A DNA stretch of 64,000 bases from Rathayibacter_A sp036510655. GTDB lineage: Bacteria; Actinomycetota; Actinomycetes; Actinomycetales; Microbacteriaceae. A program made the translations under genes and the position numbers. Positions 17,758 to 25,604 of this stretch are shown in pieces. The stretch spans positions 1-64,000 of the forward strand of contig DATCDQ010000055.1 of the NCBI GenBank assembly GCA_036510655.1, written 5' to 3'. The stretch's first letter is position 1. The number at the start of each line of letters is the position of its first letter. The notes beneath the pieces were generated by a model. The model ran no database searches, was not told the origin of the DNA, and saw only the letters and a list, made by a program, of their open reading frames with translations.

Positions 17758-18177
17758 TCAGGCGCGAACTACGCGCTTGGACGCGTCGCCGCCGTCGCCG
17801 ATATACTGCGAACCGCCGAAGCCGACGATGAGGTAGCCGATGATGGACAGCAGCCACAACATGAAGAAGCTGAATGCCCCGCCCCTGCCGAACGCACGGC
17901 CGACGCCGAGCGCGACAATGATCGCGATGATGATGTTCACAATCGGAATGAAGTACAAGATGACCAGCGCGCCGTGGTATCCGGCGATCTTGACCAGCAG
18001 ATAGGTGTTGTAGATCGGAATGATCGCGCCCCAGCCAGGACGGCCGGCCTTGGTGAAAACAGGCCACAGGGCGATGATCGAAATGATCCACCCGATCAGG
18101 CCGCCGATGATCGACGGCGTCGGGTCGACTGCCGTCTGGGTGGCGATCAGGTCCGTGAGCACATGTAGCTCGAACAT
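17758..18177 (-). CDS. DUF5684 small integral membrane protein
   Basis: This 139-residue protein has three to four hydrophobic helices. It carries the signature FTKAGRPGWGAIIPIYNTYLLVKIAG, followed by FIPIVNIIIAIIVALGVGRAFGRG and FFMLWLLSIIGYLIVGFG, matching the DUF5684 family, whose function is unknown and whose members are sometimes fused to signal peptidase-like proteins. The start at 18177 follows AAAGGA. It stands alone between putA and the PLP decarboxylase gene on the same strand, with a 137-bp gap before the decarboxylase stop. Confidence 0.82.
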   Translation of the reverse strand: MFELHVLTDLIATQTAVDPTPSIIGGLIGWIISIIALWPVFTKAGRPGWGAIIPIYNTYLLVKIAGYHGALVILYFIPIVNIIIAIIVALGVGRAFGRGGAFSFFMLWLLSIIGYLIVGFGGSQYIGDGGDASKRVVRA

Positions 18178-18314
18178 GGTGTCCTTTCAGGAGGAATACG
18201 GTAAACGGAGGATATTCGCCCACGGTGGCGATTCAACCGTTTTGCGGCAGCGACACGCGTAAATCGGTGAATTCACACCCAAACGGGTGACGATACTGGC
18301 GCTTGCTACGCACC

Positions 18315-19697
18315 TCACACCATCGTGTCGAGGATGCCGGTGAGCTGTTCGAAGGTCGTCATCGGGTTCACGATGGCGAACCGGGTGTTCGGCCTGCCAT
18401 GATGTGAGCTCGGTGTGACGAACGCGAGCTGCTCCGCGAGGAGCCGCGCAGACCAGGCGGCATAGTCCTCGCGCGTCCATCCGTCGCGTTCGAACACGAC
18501 AACGGAGAGCTGCGGTGGGCGCACGAGCCGCATTCCGTCGCGCGATTCGATCTCCCGCGCGATGTCTTGTGCGAGCGAGATTGATGCGCTGATCGCATCC
18601 CGGTATGCGTTCTCGCCATAAGTTGCGAGCGAGAACCAGAGCGGAAGCCCGCGCGCACGGCGTGTCAGTTGCACCGCGTAGTCCGACGGACTCCACTCGG
18701 CCGCGTCGGTGAGGGTGTCCAGATACTCGGCGTGCTGCGTGTGGGCGTGGCGGCCCGCTTCCGGGTCGCGGTAGATGAGCGCGCATGCGTCGAAGGGTGC
18801 GAACAGCCATTTGTGCGGGTCCACGATCACCGAGTCAGCGTTTTCGACACCGGCGAAACGGTGCCGAGCCAAGGGCGAAAGCATACCGGTGAGCCCGTAT
18901 GCGCCATCCACGTGCAGCCAGAAGTCGAAGTCGCCTTTCAGGGCTGCGATGGAGGCGATGTCGTCGACGATTCCAAAATTAGTCGATCCTGCTGTCGCGA
19001 CCACTGCGAAGGCGGATGCGCCGCCCTCCTCGAGCGCGGCCCGCACGTTGTCGCCACTCAACATCCCGTTCTCCGACGGGGACACGAGCACAACATCGAC
19101 GTCCATCACCCGCGCAGCCGACGCGATCGACGAGTGCGCCTCAGCGCTGCAGATGATCTTCCAGCGCGCGGGCAGTTCCGCGCCGGCGCGCTCCCGTTGC
19201 CATCGCGCGTGGTCACGTGCCGCAACCAAGGCGGAGAGGTTGCCCAGCGTGCCGCCCTGCACAAAGACCCCGCCGGCGGTGGCGGGCAGCCCGAACTCGC
19301 GCGCCAGCCAGGCAAGCACCTCGTTCTCGGCGAACACAGCTCCGGAACCTTCAAGCCAGGACCCCGCATACAGTGCACTCGCGGAGACCACAAGGTCGAA
19401 GGCGGTGGCTGCCTTCGTCGGCGCGGTCGGAATGAACGAGAGGTATTGCGGATGATCCGTTGTAATGCACGCGGGCGCCAGAACGTTCTCGAAAAGGGCG
19501 AGCGCGCGCTCGGCGCCGAGGCCGTCTTCGCAGATCGAGCCGGATGCCTGCTCCCTCAACTCGCCCTCCGAGAGCGGTTTGTCGAGTTGCGTGTCGCTGC
19601 TGAGGATGCGACGCCGCGAATAGTCGAGCACGAGGTCGACCAGCGCTGTTGTCTCGTCCGATACCTCGTGCATCCGTTTCGGTGACTGCTGGCTCAT
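18315..19697 (-). CDS. PLP-dependent group II amino acid decarboxylase
   Basis: This 460-residue fold-type I PLP enzyme resembles aromatic-L-amino-acid, glutamate and 2,4-diaminobutyrate decarboxylases. The cofactor lysine is in DPHKWLFAPFD; the FVQGGTLGNLSALVAARD, CSAEAHSSI and WLHVDGAYG segments bind PLP. The substrate is uncertain. A longer open frame extends upstream, but the ATG at 19697 is chosen because a TATCCT hexamer lies 6 nt before it and the upstream part is shared promoter sequence. Sharing this module with putA suggests coordinated control of two amino-acid catabolic genes. Confidence 0.85.
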   Translation of the reverse strand: MSQQSPKRMHEVSDETTALVDLVLDYSRRRILSSDTQLDKPLSEGELREQASGSICEDGLGAERALALFENVLAPACITTDHPQYLSFIPTAPTKAATAFDLVVSASALYAGSWLEGSGAVFAENEVLAWLAREFGLPATAGGVFVQGGTLGNLSALVAARDHARWQRERAGAELPARWKIICSAEAHSSIASAARVMDVDVVLVSPSENGMLSGDNVRAALEEGGASAFAVVATAGSTNFGIVDDIASIAALKGDFDFWLHVDGAYGLTGMLSPLARHRFAGVENADSVIVDPHKWLFAPFDACALIYRDPEAGRHAHTQHAEYLDTLTDAAEWSPSDYAVQLTRRARGLPLWFSLATYGENAYRDAISASISLAQDIAREIESRDGMRLVRPPQLSVVVFERDGWTREDYAAWSARLLAEQLAFVTPSSHHGRPNTRFAIVNPMTTFEQLTGILDTMV

Positions 19698-19790
19698 GTT
19701 CCGAGGATATGCGCTCACCTCGCGCAGTTTCTCGGGCTTTTGCGCAAGAGATCGCCGCATCCGCCGGTCTGCGTGCACGACCCTTGCGCT
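19698..19790 (-). promoter_or_regulatory. Decarboxylase promoter module (copy B of duplicated module)
   Basis: This is homologous to 17610-17701 upstream of putA. Both have TATCCT (19709-19704 here) then 6 nt then ATG, an internal CTTGCGC (minus strand), and GCGCAAGGG at the far end. The conservation extends through non-coding sequence to the start codon, but the proteins are unrelated, so the promoter itself has been duplicated. Confidence 0.65.
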
Positions 19791-19813
19791 CCACCGACGC
19801 GTCTCGCCTTCCG

Positions 19814-19882
19814 CCGAGTGCGCCCAAGTGGTCGTGTGACCCGCTTCCACCGGCGCCATAGCGGCCACTCGGGCGCACTCGG
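19814..19882. repeat. Palindromic repeat family B, copy 1
   Basis: This 69-bp element has 20-bp inverted ends (18 of 20 pair): CCGAGTGCGCCCAAGTGGTC at 19814-19833 and its near-complement at 19863-19882. A second copy of the same length lies at 29706-29774. The 29-bp centres resemble each other only weakly and mainly in inverse orientation. Here it lies between two divergent genes. Confidence 0.78.
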
Positions 19883-19933
19883 CGATGTGGTGGGGCGATG
19901 GGTGGGGCGATGGGCGCCGCGTAGGCTCGCATC

Positions 19934-21616
19934 ATGACGGAAGATGCCGGCCAGCCAGCACCCAGCCACGATGTCGTGATCGTCGGTGGCGGCCACAACG
20001 GGCTCGCCGCGGCCGCCTACCTGGCCAAGGCCGGCAAGAGCGTCATCGTGCTCGAGCGGCTGGATGCCGTCGGCGGTGCCGCGGTCAGCGCACAGGCCTT
20101 CGACGGCGTCGACGCATGGCTCTCTCGCTACTCCTACCTGGTCAGCCTGTTGCCGCAGCGGATCATCGATGACCTGGGCCTGGACATCCGCCTGGCTCGA
20201 CGCCGCTACTCGTCGTACACACCGGTGCCCGGCGATGCGGATGGCCGTGGCCTGCTCATCGACAACGCGGATGCCGCTGCAACCGCGGCATCCTTCGCCC
20301 AGATTGGGGCGGGTGCGGATGCCGGGCAGTTCTCACTGTTCTACGAGCATTGCGCACGGCTCACCCGGGCGCTCTGGCCGACGCTGACCGAGCCGGTGCT
20401 GACGCGCAGCGAGGCACGAGCACTCGTCGCAGACGACGACGTCTGGCACGCCATGATCGAGCGGCCGATCGGCGAGATCATCGAGAGTCAGCTGGCGGAC
20501 GACCTCGTGCGCGGCGTCGTGGTGACGGATGCCCTGATCGGCACCTTCGCAGGCGCGGACGACCCGTCGCTCGATCAGAATCGCTGCTTCCTGTATCACC
20601 TGATCGGCGGCGGCACCGGCCACTGGGATGTTCCGGTCGGCGGCATGGGAACGGTCACGACCGAGCTCGCGCGGGCTGCCCGCGATGCCGGCGCCCGCAT
20701 CGTCACGGGCGCCGAGGTGACGAGCGTTTCGCCGGACGGCGAAGTGCGTTACCGCCGCGGAAAGCACGACCGGGTCGTCGCTGGTCGCTGGGTGCTCTCG
20801 AACGTGGCGCCGTTCGTGCTGGATCAGTTGATCGCCTCCGCTGGTCGAGTAGCGCCCGACGAAGGAGGACGCGTATCGAGACCAAGGCACCCAAACGCCG
20901 ATGCACGAGGTCTCGAGACGGCCGCGGACAGCCTCCTCGACCACCGGGTTCCGAAGCCGGAAGGCGCCCAGGTCAAAGTCAATCTGATGCTGCGGCGCCT
21001 GCCGAAGCTGCGCGACGCATCCGTCGACCCGGTGGCGGCGTTCGGTGGCACGTTCCACATCAACGAGGGCTATGAGCAGCTTGAGAAGGCTCACGCGGAT
21101 GCCGCGCGCGGCATCATCCCAGACCCGCTGCCGTGCGAGATCTACTGCCACACGCTGACCGACCCGACGATCCTCGACCCGGACCTTGCCGCATCCGGGG
21201 CGCACACCCTGACCGTGTTCGGGCTGCACACGCCGCACCGCTTGTTCACCGCCGAGAACAACGACGACATGCGCGAACGGCTGCAGGCCGCCGTACTGGC
21301 GTCGCTGAACTCGGTGCTGGCCGAGCCGATCGAAGACCTGCTGCTCACGGATGCGCACGGCATGCCGTGTATCGAGACCAAGACGACGCTCGACATCGAG
21401 AACACGCTGAGGATGCCTGGCGGCAACATTTTCCACGGCCCGCTGTCCTGGCCGTTTGTCGAGGATGACGCCGAGTTGCGCACGCCGGCGGAGCGCTGGG
21501 GGGTCGCGACGCGACATCCGCAGATTCTGGTGTGCGGTTCGGGCGCACGCCGCGGCGGAGCGGTGAGTGGTCTCGGCGGTCACAATGCGGCCATGACGGT
21601 GCTGGAGAGCGACTGA
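19934..21616 (+). CDS. NAD(P)/FAD oxidoreductase, phytoene desaturase-like
   Basis: This 560-residue protein has an N-terminal Rossmann FAD motif (HDVVIVGGGHNGLAAAAYLAKAG followed by VLERLDAVGG), a DVPVGGMGTVTTELARAA block and a C-terminal GSGARRGGAVSGLGGHNAA. It is typical of bacterial proteins related to phytoene dehydrogenase and carotenoid isomerase. The substrate is unknown, and no carotenoid genes are nearby. About 35 residues from roughly residue 302 to 337 derive from a dispersed palindromic repeat (20840-20945) inserted in frame. TAGGCT lies 6 nt before the ATG, consistent with a leaderless mRNA. Confidence 0.83.
   Translation: MTEDAGQPAPSHDVVIVGGGHNGLAAAAYLAKAGKSVIVLERLDAVGGAAVSAQAFDGVDAWLSRYSYLVSLLPQRIIDDLGLDIRLARRRYSSYTPVPGDADGRGLLIDNADAAATAASFAQIGAGADAGQFSLFYEHCARLTRALWPTLTEPVLTRSEARALVADDDVWHAMIERPIGEIIESQLADDLVRGVVVTDALIGTFAGADDPSLDQNRCFLYHLIGGGTGHWDVPVGGMGTVTTELARAARDAGARIVTGAEVTSVSPDGEVRYRRGKHDRVVAGRWVLSNVAPFVLDQLIASAGRVAPDEGGRVSRPRHPNADARGLETAADSLLDHRVPKPEGAQVKVNLMLRRLPKLRDASVDPVAAFGGTFHINEGYEQLEKAHADAARGIIPDPLPCEIYCHTLTDPTILDPDLAASGAHTLTVFGLHTPHRLFTAENNDDMRERLQAAVLASLNSVLAEPIEDLLLTDAHGMPCIETKTTLDIENTLRMPGGNIFHGPLSWPFVEDDAELRTPAERWGVATRHPQILVCGSGARRGGAVSGLGGHNAAMTVLESD
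20840..20945. repeat. Repeat family C inserted in frame in a CDS
   Basis: The block starts with GCTGGTCGAGTAGCG, contains CGTATCGAGACC and then GGTCTCGAGAC, and ends CTCCTCGACCACC, so its two halves are inverted relative to each other. The first 44 bp resemble 28306-28351 (same GCTGGTCGAGTA start and GTATCGAGACC end). It adds about 35 residues to a conserved oxidoreductase without breaking the frame. Confidence 0.7.
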
Positions 21617-21651
21617 GCTGCGTCGCGCGCGACCGTGTGTACGGTTAGTGC

Positions 21652-22704
21652 ATGCCTGTTGCAGCCCACACTGTTGCGGATGGCGCCCAGGAGACTCGAC
21701 CGGTGGCTGCGGTCGTCTGCAACCCTGTCAATATCGACCCCGTTGCGCTGCGAGCCGCTATCGATGCCGAGGCGGAACGCAATGGGTGGGGGCCGAGTTT
21801 GTGGTTCGAGACCACCGCGGAGGATCCCGGCCAGAAGGTCGCGGCCCGCGCATTGGCGTCCAATCCTGCCGTTCTGATCGTCGCCGGCGGTGACGGCACC
21901 ATCCGCGCTGTCGCCGAAGCGACCCACGACCGGGCGCTGCCTCTTGCGGTGCTCCCGACCGGCACCGGTAACCTGTTGGCCCGCAACCTAAAGCTGCCGC
22001 TGGGCGACGTGGCGCAATCGGTTCGAACAGCGTTCACCGGCATCGACAAACCGATCGATATTGCGCATGCCGAGTTCACCCGCGAGTCCGGCACGACCGA
22101 CAGTCACGTATTCCTGGTGATGGCGGGAATCGGCCTGGATGCGAGCATGGCCGCGAACACCAACAGCCAGCTCAAGAAGCGATTCGGATGGCTCGCGTAC
22201 AGCGATCCGATCGCGAAATCCGTCTTCGCAAACAAACAGATCGGGATGCACTACCGGCTCGACAAGGACCGCATCCGAACGATCAGTGCGCACACGGTGA
22301 TCGTCGGTAACTGTGGCACCCTCACCGCGAACATCCTTCTTTTGCCCGACGCGAACATCGATGATGGGCTTTTGGATGTCGTCGTGCTCAGCCCGAAAGG
22401 ATTCGGCGGCTGGCTGCGCATCGGCACCCGGCTCGCGTTCCACAGGTTCCTGCATCGCACGAAAGGCGGCCAGCTCGTACTGCAGCTTGCGCCCACTCTC
22501 CGCGCGCTTCGCTATGCGCAAGCCCGGATGCTGCACGTCGACTTCGACACACCTCAAATCGTCCAACTCGACGGCGACGACTTTGGGGCCGTCTCCAGCG
22601 TCTCGATCGCGGTGCAACCCGGAGCATTGACGATCCGGTTGCCACGAACGCCTGCCGCGCTCACTGCGGGCGACGGCGACGGCTCCGCCGCGAGCGAAGC
22701 GTGA
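21652..22704 (+). CDS. Diacylglycerol kinase-family lipid kinase
   Basis: This 350-residue protein has the DAGK catalytic signature VIVAGGDGTIRAVAEA followed by PLAVLPTGTGNLLARNL, then the YegS/DgkB-like C-terminal sandwich (MAGIGLDASMAANT, DDGLLDVVVL, VQLDGDDFG). It would phosphorylate diacylglycerol or a related lipid at the membrane. It starts 35 bp after the oxidoreductase stop. A TACGGT lies exactly 6 nt before the ATG and there is no Shine-Dalgarno sequence, so it may have its own leaderless promoter inside the short gap. Confidence 0.85.
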   Translation: MPVAAHTVADGAQETRPVAAVVCNPVNIDPVALRAAIDAEAERNGWGPSLWFETTAEDPGQKVAARALASNPAVLIVAGGDGTIRAVAEATHDRALPLAVLPTGTGNLLARNLKLPLGDVAQSVRTAFTGIDKPIDIAHAEFTRESGTTDSHVFLVMAGIGLDASMAANTNSQLKKRFGWLAYSDPIAKSVFANKQIGMHYRLDKDRIRTISAHTVIVGNCGTLTANILLLPDANIDDGLLDVVVLSPKGFGGWLRIGTRLAFHRFLHRTKGGQLVLQLAPTLRALRYAQARMLHVDFDTPQIVQLDGDDFGAVSSVSIAVQPGALTIRLPRTPAALTAGDGDGSAASEA

Positions 22705-22722
22705 CACGGCGTTTGCGCTACA

Positions 22723-22787
22723 CCGGACTTTGAACGCTAGCCCGGACCGATTTGGGAATCTGGTCCGGGCTAGCGTTCACATTCCGG
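22723..22787. terminator. Long hairpin at end of lipid kinase gene
   Basis: An 18-bp perfect stem (22731-22748 with 22762-22779) is extended, after a 3-nt internal loop, by CCGGA (22723-22727) with TCCGG (22783-22787). The apical loop is 13 nt. It sits 18 bp after the lipid kinase stop and before the convergent DUF899 remnant, so a bidirectional terminator role is plausible, although no T tract follows. One arm also occurs at 138-165, which points to a dispersed repeat. Confidence 0.6.
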
Positions 22788-22828
22788 TCTTGCGTCCAGT
22801 CGTGGCCGCCCGGCGACGACTGAACAGG

Positions 22829-23323
22829 TTAGGCATCCGGTCCGTACAGCGCCGCGATCGCCTCCGGCCCGGTCCACCGACCGTACGTGGGCCCCTGCGG
22901 CCAGCCCTCGGGCGAATCCTGCCACTCCTCTCGACGGCCATACGGCAACGTGTCGATCAGCACGAACGTGTGAGTGAGTTGTTCCGTGCCGTTCGTGTGC
23001 CACGTGCGATCAACGGTGTCACCGTCGCGCAGGAACACGTTCACGGCAAATCCGCCGCCGGGCCCGGCACCGACGTCGGCTCCGAACGGGCTGTTCACCG
23101 TCGAGCACCAGGTCATCTTGTTGCCGACGCGACGCTTGTGTTCGAGCGCCTCGTCGATCGGACCTTGCGTGACGATGACGAAGCGGGCGTCGTAGTCACT
23201 CAGGAATTCCAGCAGCGTGAACTGTGCCGCGTAGTCGGGCATCCGCACCATCGGCAGTCGGCGGCGCTGAGCCGCGATCGCGTCGAGTTCTCTGGTGGCG
23301 GCCTTTTCTCGAACGCGCAGTTC
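22829..23323 (-). pseudogene. Truncated DUF899 family protein
   Basis: The minus strand encodes LRVREKAATRELDAIAAQRRRLPMVRM..., matching the start of DUF899 (thioredoxin-like) proteins, then passes within a few residues to LLEFLSDYDARFVIVTQGPIDEALEHKRRVGNKMTW and the C-terminal TFVLIDTLPYGRREEWQDSPEGW. The central segment of the family is missing, so the gene has an internal deletion. Its 5' end abuts a foreign fragment near 23320 and no start codon or ribosome binding site belongs to it. It is probably non-functional. Confidence 0.6.
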
Positions 23324-23529
23324 ACAGCATCGACTTTGGCACCAAGAGCTATGGGAGTTTAGTGGAGCTGGCCGCCCTGCAACGCGATATCGCTCGCACC
23401 GTGGGTGCTTCGGTCGGCCGATTGACGATGATCGTGAAATCCGCCCATGTCTACGCGACAGAATATGACTCGATGCACTCCGTGCAGGCCAAGATGGTGA
23501 CCGCGCGCGACGCTCGGCCGCGTGACTGA
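23321..23529 (+). pseudogene. C-terminal remnant resembling thymidylate synthase family
   Basis: The plus strand reads HSIDFGTKSYGSLVELAALQ, then RDIARTVGASVGRLTMIVKSAHVYATEYDSM before a stop at 23529. The pattern of a substrate-loop segment, LxxLQ, G.PVG.L and SAH.Y near the C-terminus resembles the ThyA-like family. No start or N-terminal part exists; the fragment joins directly to the back-to-back DUF899 remnant. I regard it as a gene relic from a rearrangement. The family assignment is tentative. Confidence 0.45.
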
Positions 23530-23605
23530 TTGCGGGCCGGAGCGCAGCGGCCATTGCGTAACGTCGGGCGCGTAGCGGGCTGACCGTCCTTGTCGACAGC
23601 TTCAC

Positions 23606-23965
23606 TCAGCCGGCGACGATCCAGAAGATGCCGATGGCAAGTGCAAGAAGCAGCAACACGATGTTGACAACCACATTCTTCTCACCGCGCCGCAGGTGGA
23701 CGACGATCGCCCCGATCTGCACGAGCACGAGCGCGAACGCTGCGGTCGGCGTCAACCAGGTCGCGATGTGTGTCAATTCCGGCAAGATCAGCCCGATGGC
23801 ACCAAGCACTTCAAGCGCACCGATGGTCTTGATCTGCGAGGCGGCGAAGTCCTCGGCGAAATGCATGGTCTTCTGAACCTCCGTCTTCGGGCGCAGTAGT
23901 TTGGTGCCGCCGGCGAGCAGGTAGGCGGCGGCGAGAATGCCGGTGCCGATCCAGAGTGCGATCAT
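23606..23965 (-). CDS. DoxX-family membrane protein
   Basis: This 119-residue protein has four hydrophobic helices and the DoxX-like pattern LAGGTKLLRPKTEV, then ALEVLGAIGLILPELTHI and a terminal LLLALAIGIFWIVAG. DoxX-like proteins are associated with redox or quinone homeostasis in several bacteria; the precise role is unknown. It is divergent from an HxlR regulator at 24083 with a 117-bp shared control region, so it is probably the regulator's target together with the siderophore-interacting protein. GAAGGA lies 11 nt before the ATG. Confidence 0.83.
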   Translation of the reverse strand: MIALWIGTGILAAAYLLAGGTKLLRPKTEVQKTMHFAEDFAASQIKTIGALEVLGAIGLILPELTHIATWLTPTAAFALVLVQIGAIVVHLRRGEKNVVVNIVLLLLALAIGIFWIVAG

Positions 23966-23985
23966 AATGTCGGTGATCCTTCGCT

Positions 23986-24006
23986 GTAATTGTTACTATC
24001 GGTAAG
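23986..24006. promoter_or_regulatory. Candidate HxlR operator
   Basis: An imperfect palindrome around TTACTATCGGTAAGCAA, flanked by TGTT and AACA, lies midway between the divergent DoxX and HxlR genes. HxlR regulators usually bind such inverted repeats in their own divergent promoter. It was identified by eye only. Confidence 0.4.
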
Positions 24007-24082
24007 CAACATACGAGTAGATACTCTTATAGCAAGTCGATGCCGCGCACTGCACTGTTCGCGACGAACACGGAGGTAAGAA

Positions 24083-24526
24083 ATGGCCGATACGGTTACA
24101 GCGCAACGCGAGGCGACTCCGGAAGCTGCCGCCAATCATCCGTTTACGCCCAGCGTGTGCGACGCCGCGAACCGCGACAGCGAGATGATTCGCAACGTGC
24201 TCAGCCGCATCGGCGACAAGTGGACTCTCTTGGTCGTCGGTGTGCTGCAGTCCGGCCCACTGCGCTTCACCGTGCTGCAGCACCGCGTGCGCGGCATCTC
24301 CCAACGGATGCTCACTCTCACCCTCAAGCAACTCGAGCGCGACGGCCTCGCCTCGCGCACCAGCTACCCGGAGATCCCGCCGCGCGTCGAATACGAGCTC
24401 ACCACGCTCGGGCACACACTCATCGCGCCGGTACTCGGCCTGGCGGCATGGGCGAGCACGCACGGCAACACAATTGAAGCGAACAAGGCCGCCTTTGACG
24501 ACGCCCGGGAGGCGAGCATCCGATGA
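24083..24526 (+). CDS. HxlR-family transcriptional regulator
   Basis: This 147-residue winged-helix regulator has the HxlR core IGDKWTLLVVGVLQSGPLRFTVLQHRVRGISQRMLTLTLKQLERDGLASRTSYPEIPPRVEYELTTLG in the middle of the protein. The conserved Cys (PSVCDAA, about residue 29) before the winged helix is typical of redox- or quinone-sensing HxlR proteins. It starts after GGAGG at 24083. The stop overlaps the start of the siderophore-interacting protein gene (ATGA), so both are one operon divergent from DoxX. Confidence 0.88.
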   Translation: MADTVTAQREATPEAAANHPFTPSVCDAANRDSEMIRNVLSRIGDKWTLLVVGVLQSGPLRFTVLQHRVRGISQRMLTLTLKQLERDGLASRTSYPEIPPRVEYELTTLGHTLIAPVLGLAAWASTHGNTIEANKAAFDDAREASIR

Positions 24527-25398
24527 CGCGGGAGCATGTCCGACACGAGCTGACCGTACGACACCTTCGCGTGCTGGCCCGGCGCGAACTCACGCCGAGT
24601 ATGGTCCGGATCACGCTGGGCGGCATTGAGCAGTCTGGCGGCGATAGCCTCGACGGGTTTGTCAACCTCGGCCCGAGCGATCACGTCAAGGTCTTCTTCC
24701 CCGACCCTGCGACCGGGATCGTGACGGCCCCATCCATCGGCGCGGATGGCGTGCACCGGCCCACACACGGCATCGTCATCTCACGTGACTACACGCCGCG
24801 AGCGTTCCGTGTGGCCGCAGACGGCGCGTCCGCAGAACTCGACATCGACTTCGTGTTGCACGGAACCCCCGGTGGTCGGGCGAGGAACGAAACCGCAGAC
24901 GGCGGGCCGGCGTCGGCTTGGGCGGCTGCAGCATCCGTTGGGGATGCGTTGGCGATTGCGGGGCCGCGCGGTTCCCGCCTCGCACCGGATGACGCCGCTC
25001 GCGCCGTGCTCATCGCCGACGAGACTGCACTGCCCGCTTTCTCGCGCTGGCTCGAGCTTCTCCCGGCAACCACGCTGATCACGGCGATCCTCGATGTTGC
25101 GAACGAGGACGAAGAGGACTATCTGACCGACGCGCAGCGGACTCGGGCATCCGTCGAGTGGACCTACCGCGAAGACGGCCCAGGGCAGCTGGAGGAGTCG
25201 GTGCGCTCTCTCGGCTCGATCGATAGCGACACTTACGTTTGGGCGGCGGGTGAGGCCGCAACCCTGCTGCCGATCCGACGCCACCTGCGGAACACGCTCG
25301 GCCTCGGCCGCGAGCAATTGACCGTCGAAGGCTATTGGCGGCGCGGCGTCACCAATCTCGACCACCACGCGCCGCTCGACCCGAGCGACCCGGACTGA
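24523..25398 (+). CDS. Siderophore-interacting protein, NAD(P)H ferric reductase family
   Basis: This 291-residue protein has the SIP/ViuB layout: an N-terminal FAD-binding barrel with the SRDYTPRAF motif, an HVKVFFPDP segment, a GPRGS turn and a C-terminal NAD(P)H-binding domain ending in EGYWRRGVTNLDHHAPL. Such enzymes reduce ferric siderophores in the cytosol to release iron. It is translationally coupled to the HxlR gene. No siderophore uptake genes are nearby, so a more general flavin reductase role under HxlR control is an alternative. Confidence 0.87.
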   Translation: MTREHVRHELTVRHLRVLARRELTPSMVRITLGGIEQSGGDSLDGFVNLGPSDHVKVFFPDPATGIVTAPSIGADGVHRPTHGIVISRDYTPRAFRVAADGASAELDIDFVLHGTPGGRARNETADGGPASAWAAAASVGDALAIAGPRGSRLAPDDAARAVLIADETALPAFSRWLELLPATTLITAILDVANEDEEDYLTDAQRTRASVEWTYREDGPGQLEESVRSLGSIDSDTYVWAAGEAATLLPIRRHLRNTLGLGREQLTVEGYWRRGVTNLDHHAPLDPSDPD

Positions 25399-25604
25399 GA
25401 GTCGCAATGCCCCGCAACTGCGCACGCGATTCATCGACCTTTCGGTGGCAGCAAAGGCAGCTGTTCTGCAGCTCGACCCGATCGCGGACGCAGATGAATA
25501 CAACGTGCCCCTCCACGCAAATGTCGATATGTTGCAGTTCGACGGCACGAACTTTCTCACGACGTTGCGCGCGTGCCCGGTGCGGCACGCTCAGCGCCGA
25601 ATCG
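25399..25604. other. Gap with possible gene relic
   Basis: Between the convergent SIP and AlkA-like genes a plus-strand frame reads TRFIDLSVAAKAAVLQLDPI then ADADEYNVPLHANV and onward to a stop at 25627, without a ribosome binding site. The composition looks protein-like rather than random, so it may be the tail of a deleted gene. I do not recognise the family. Confidence 0.3.
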
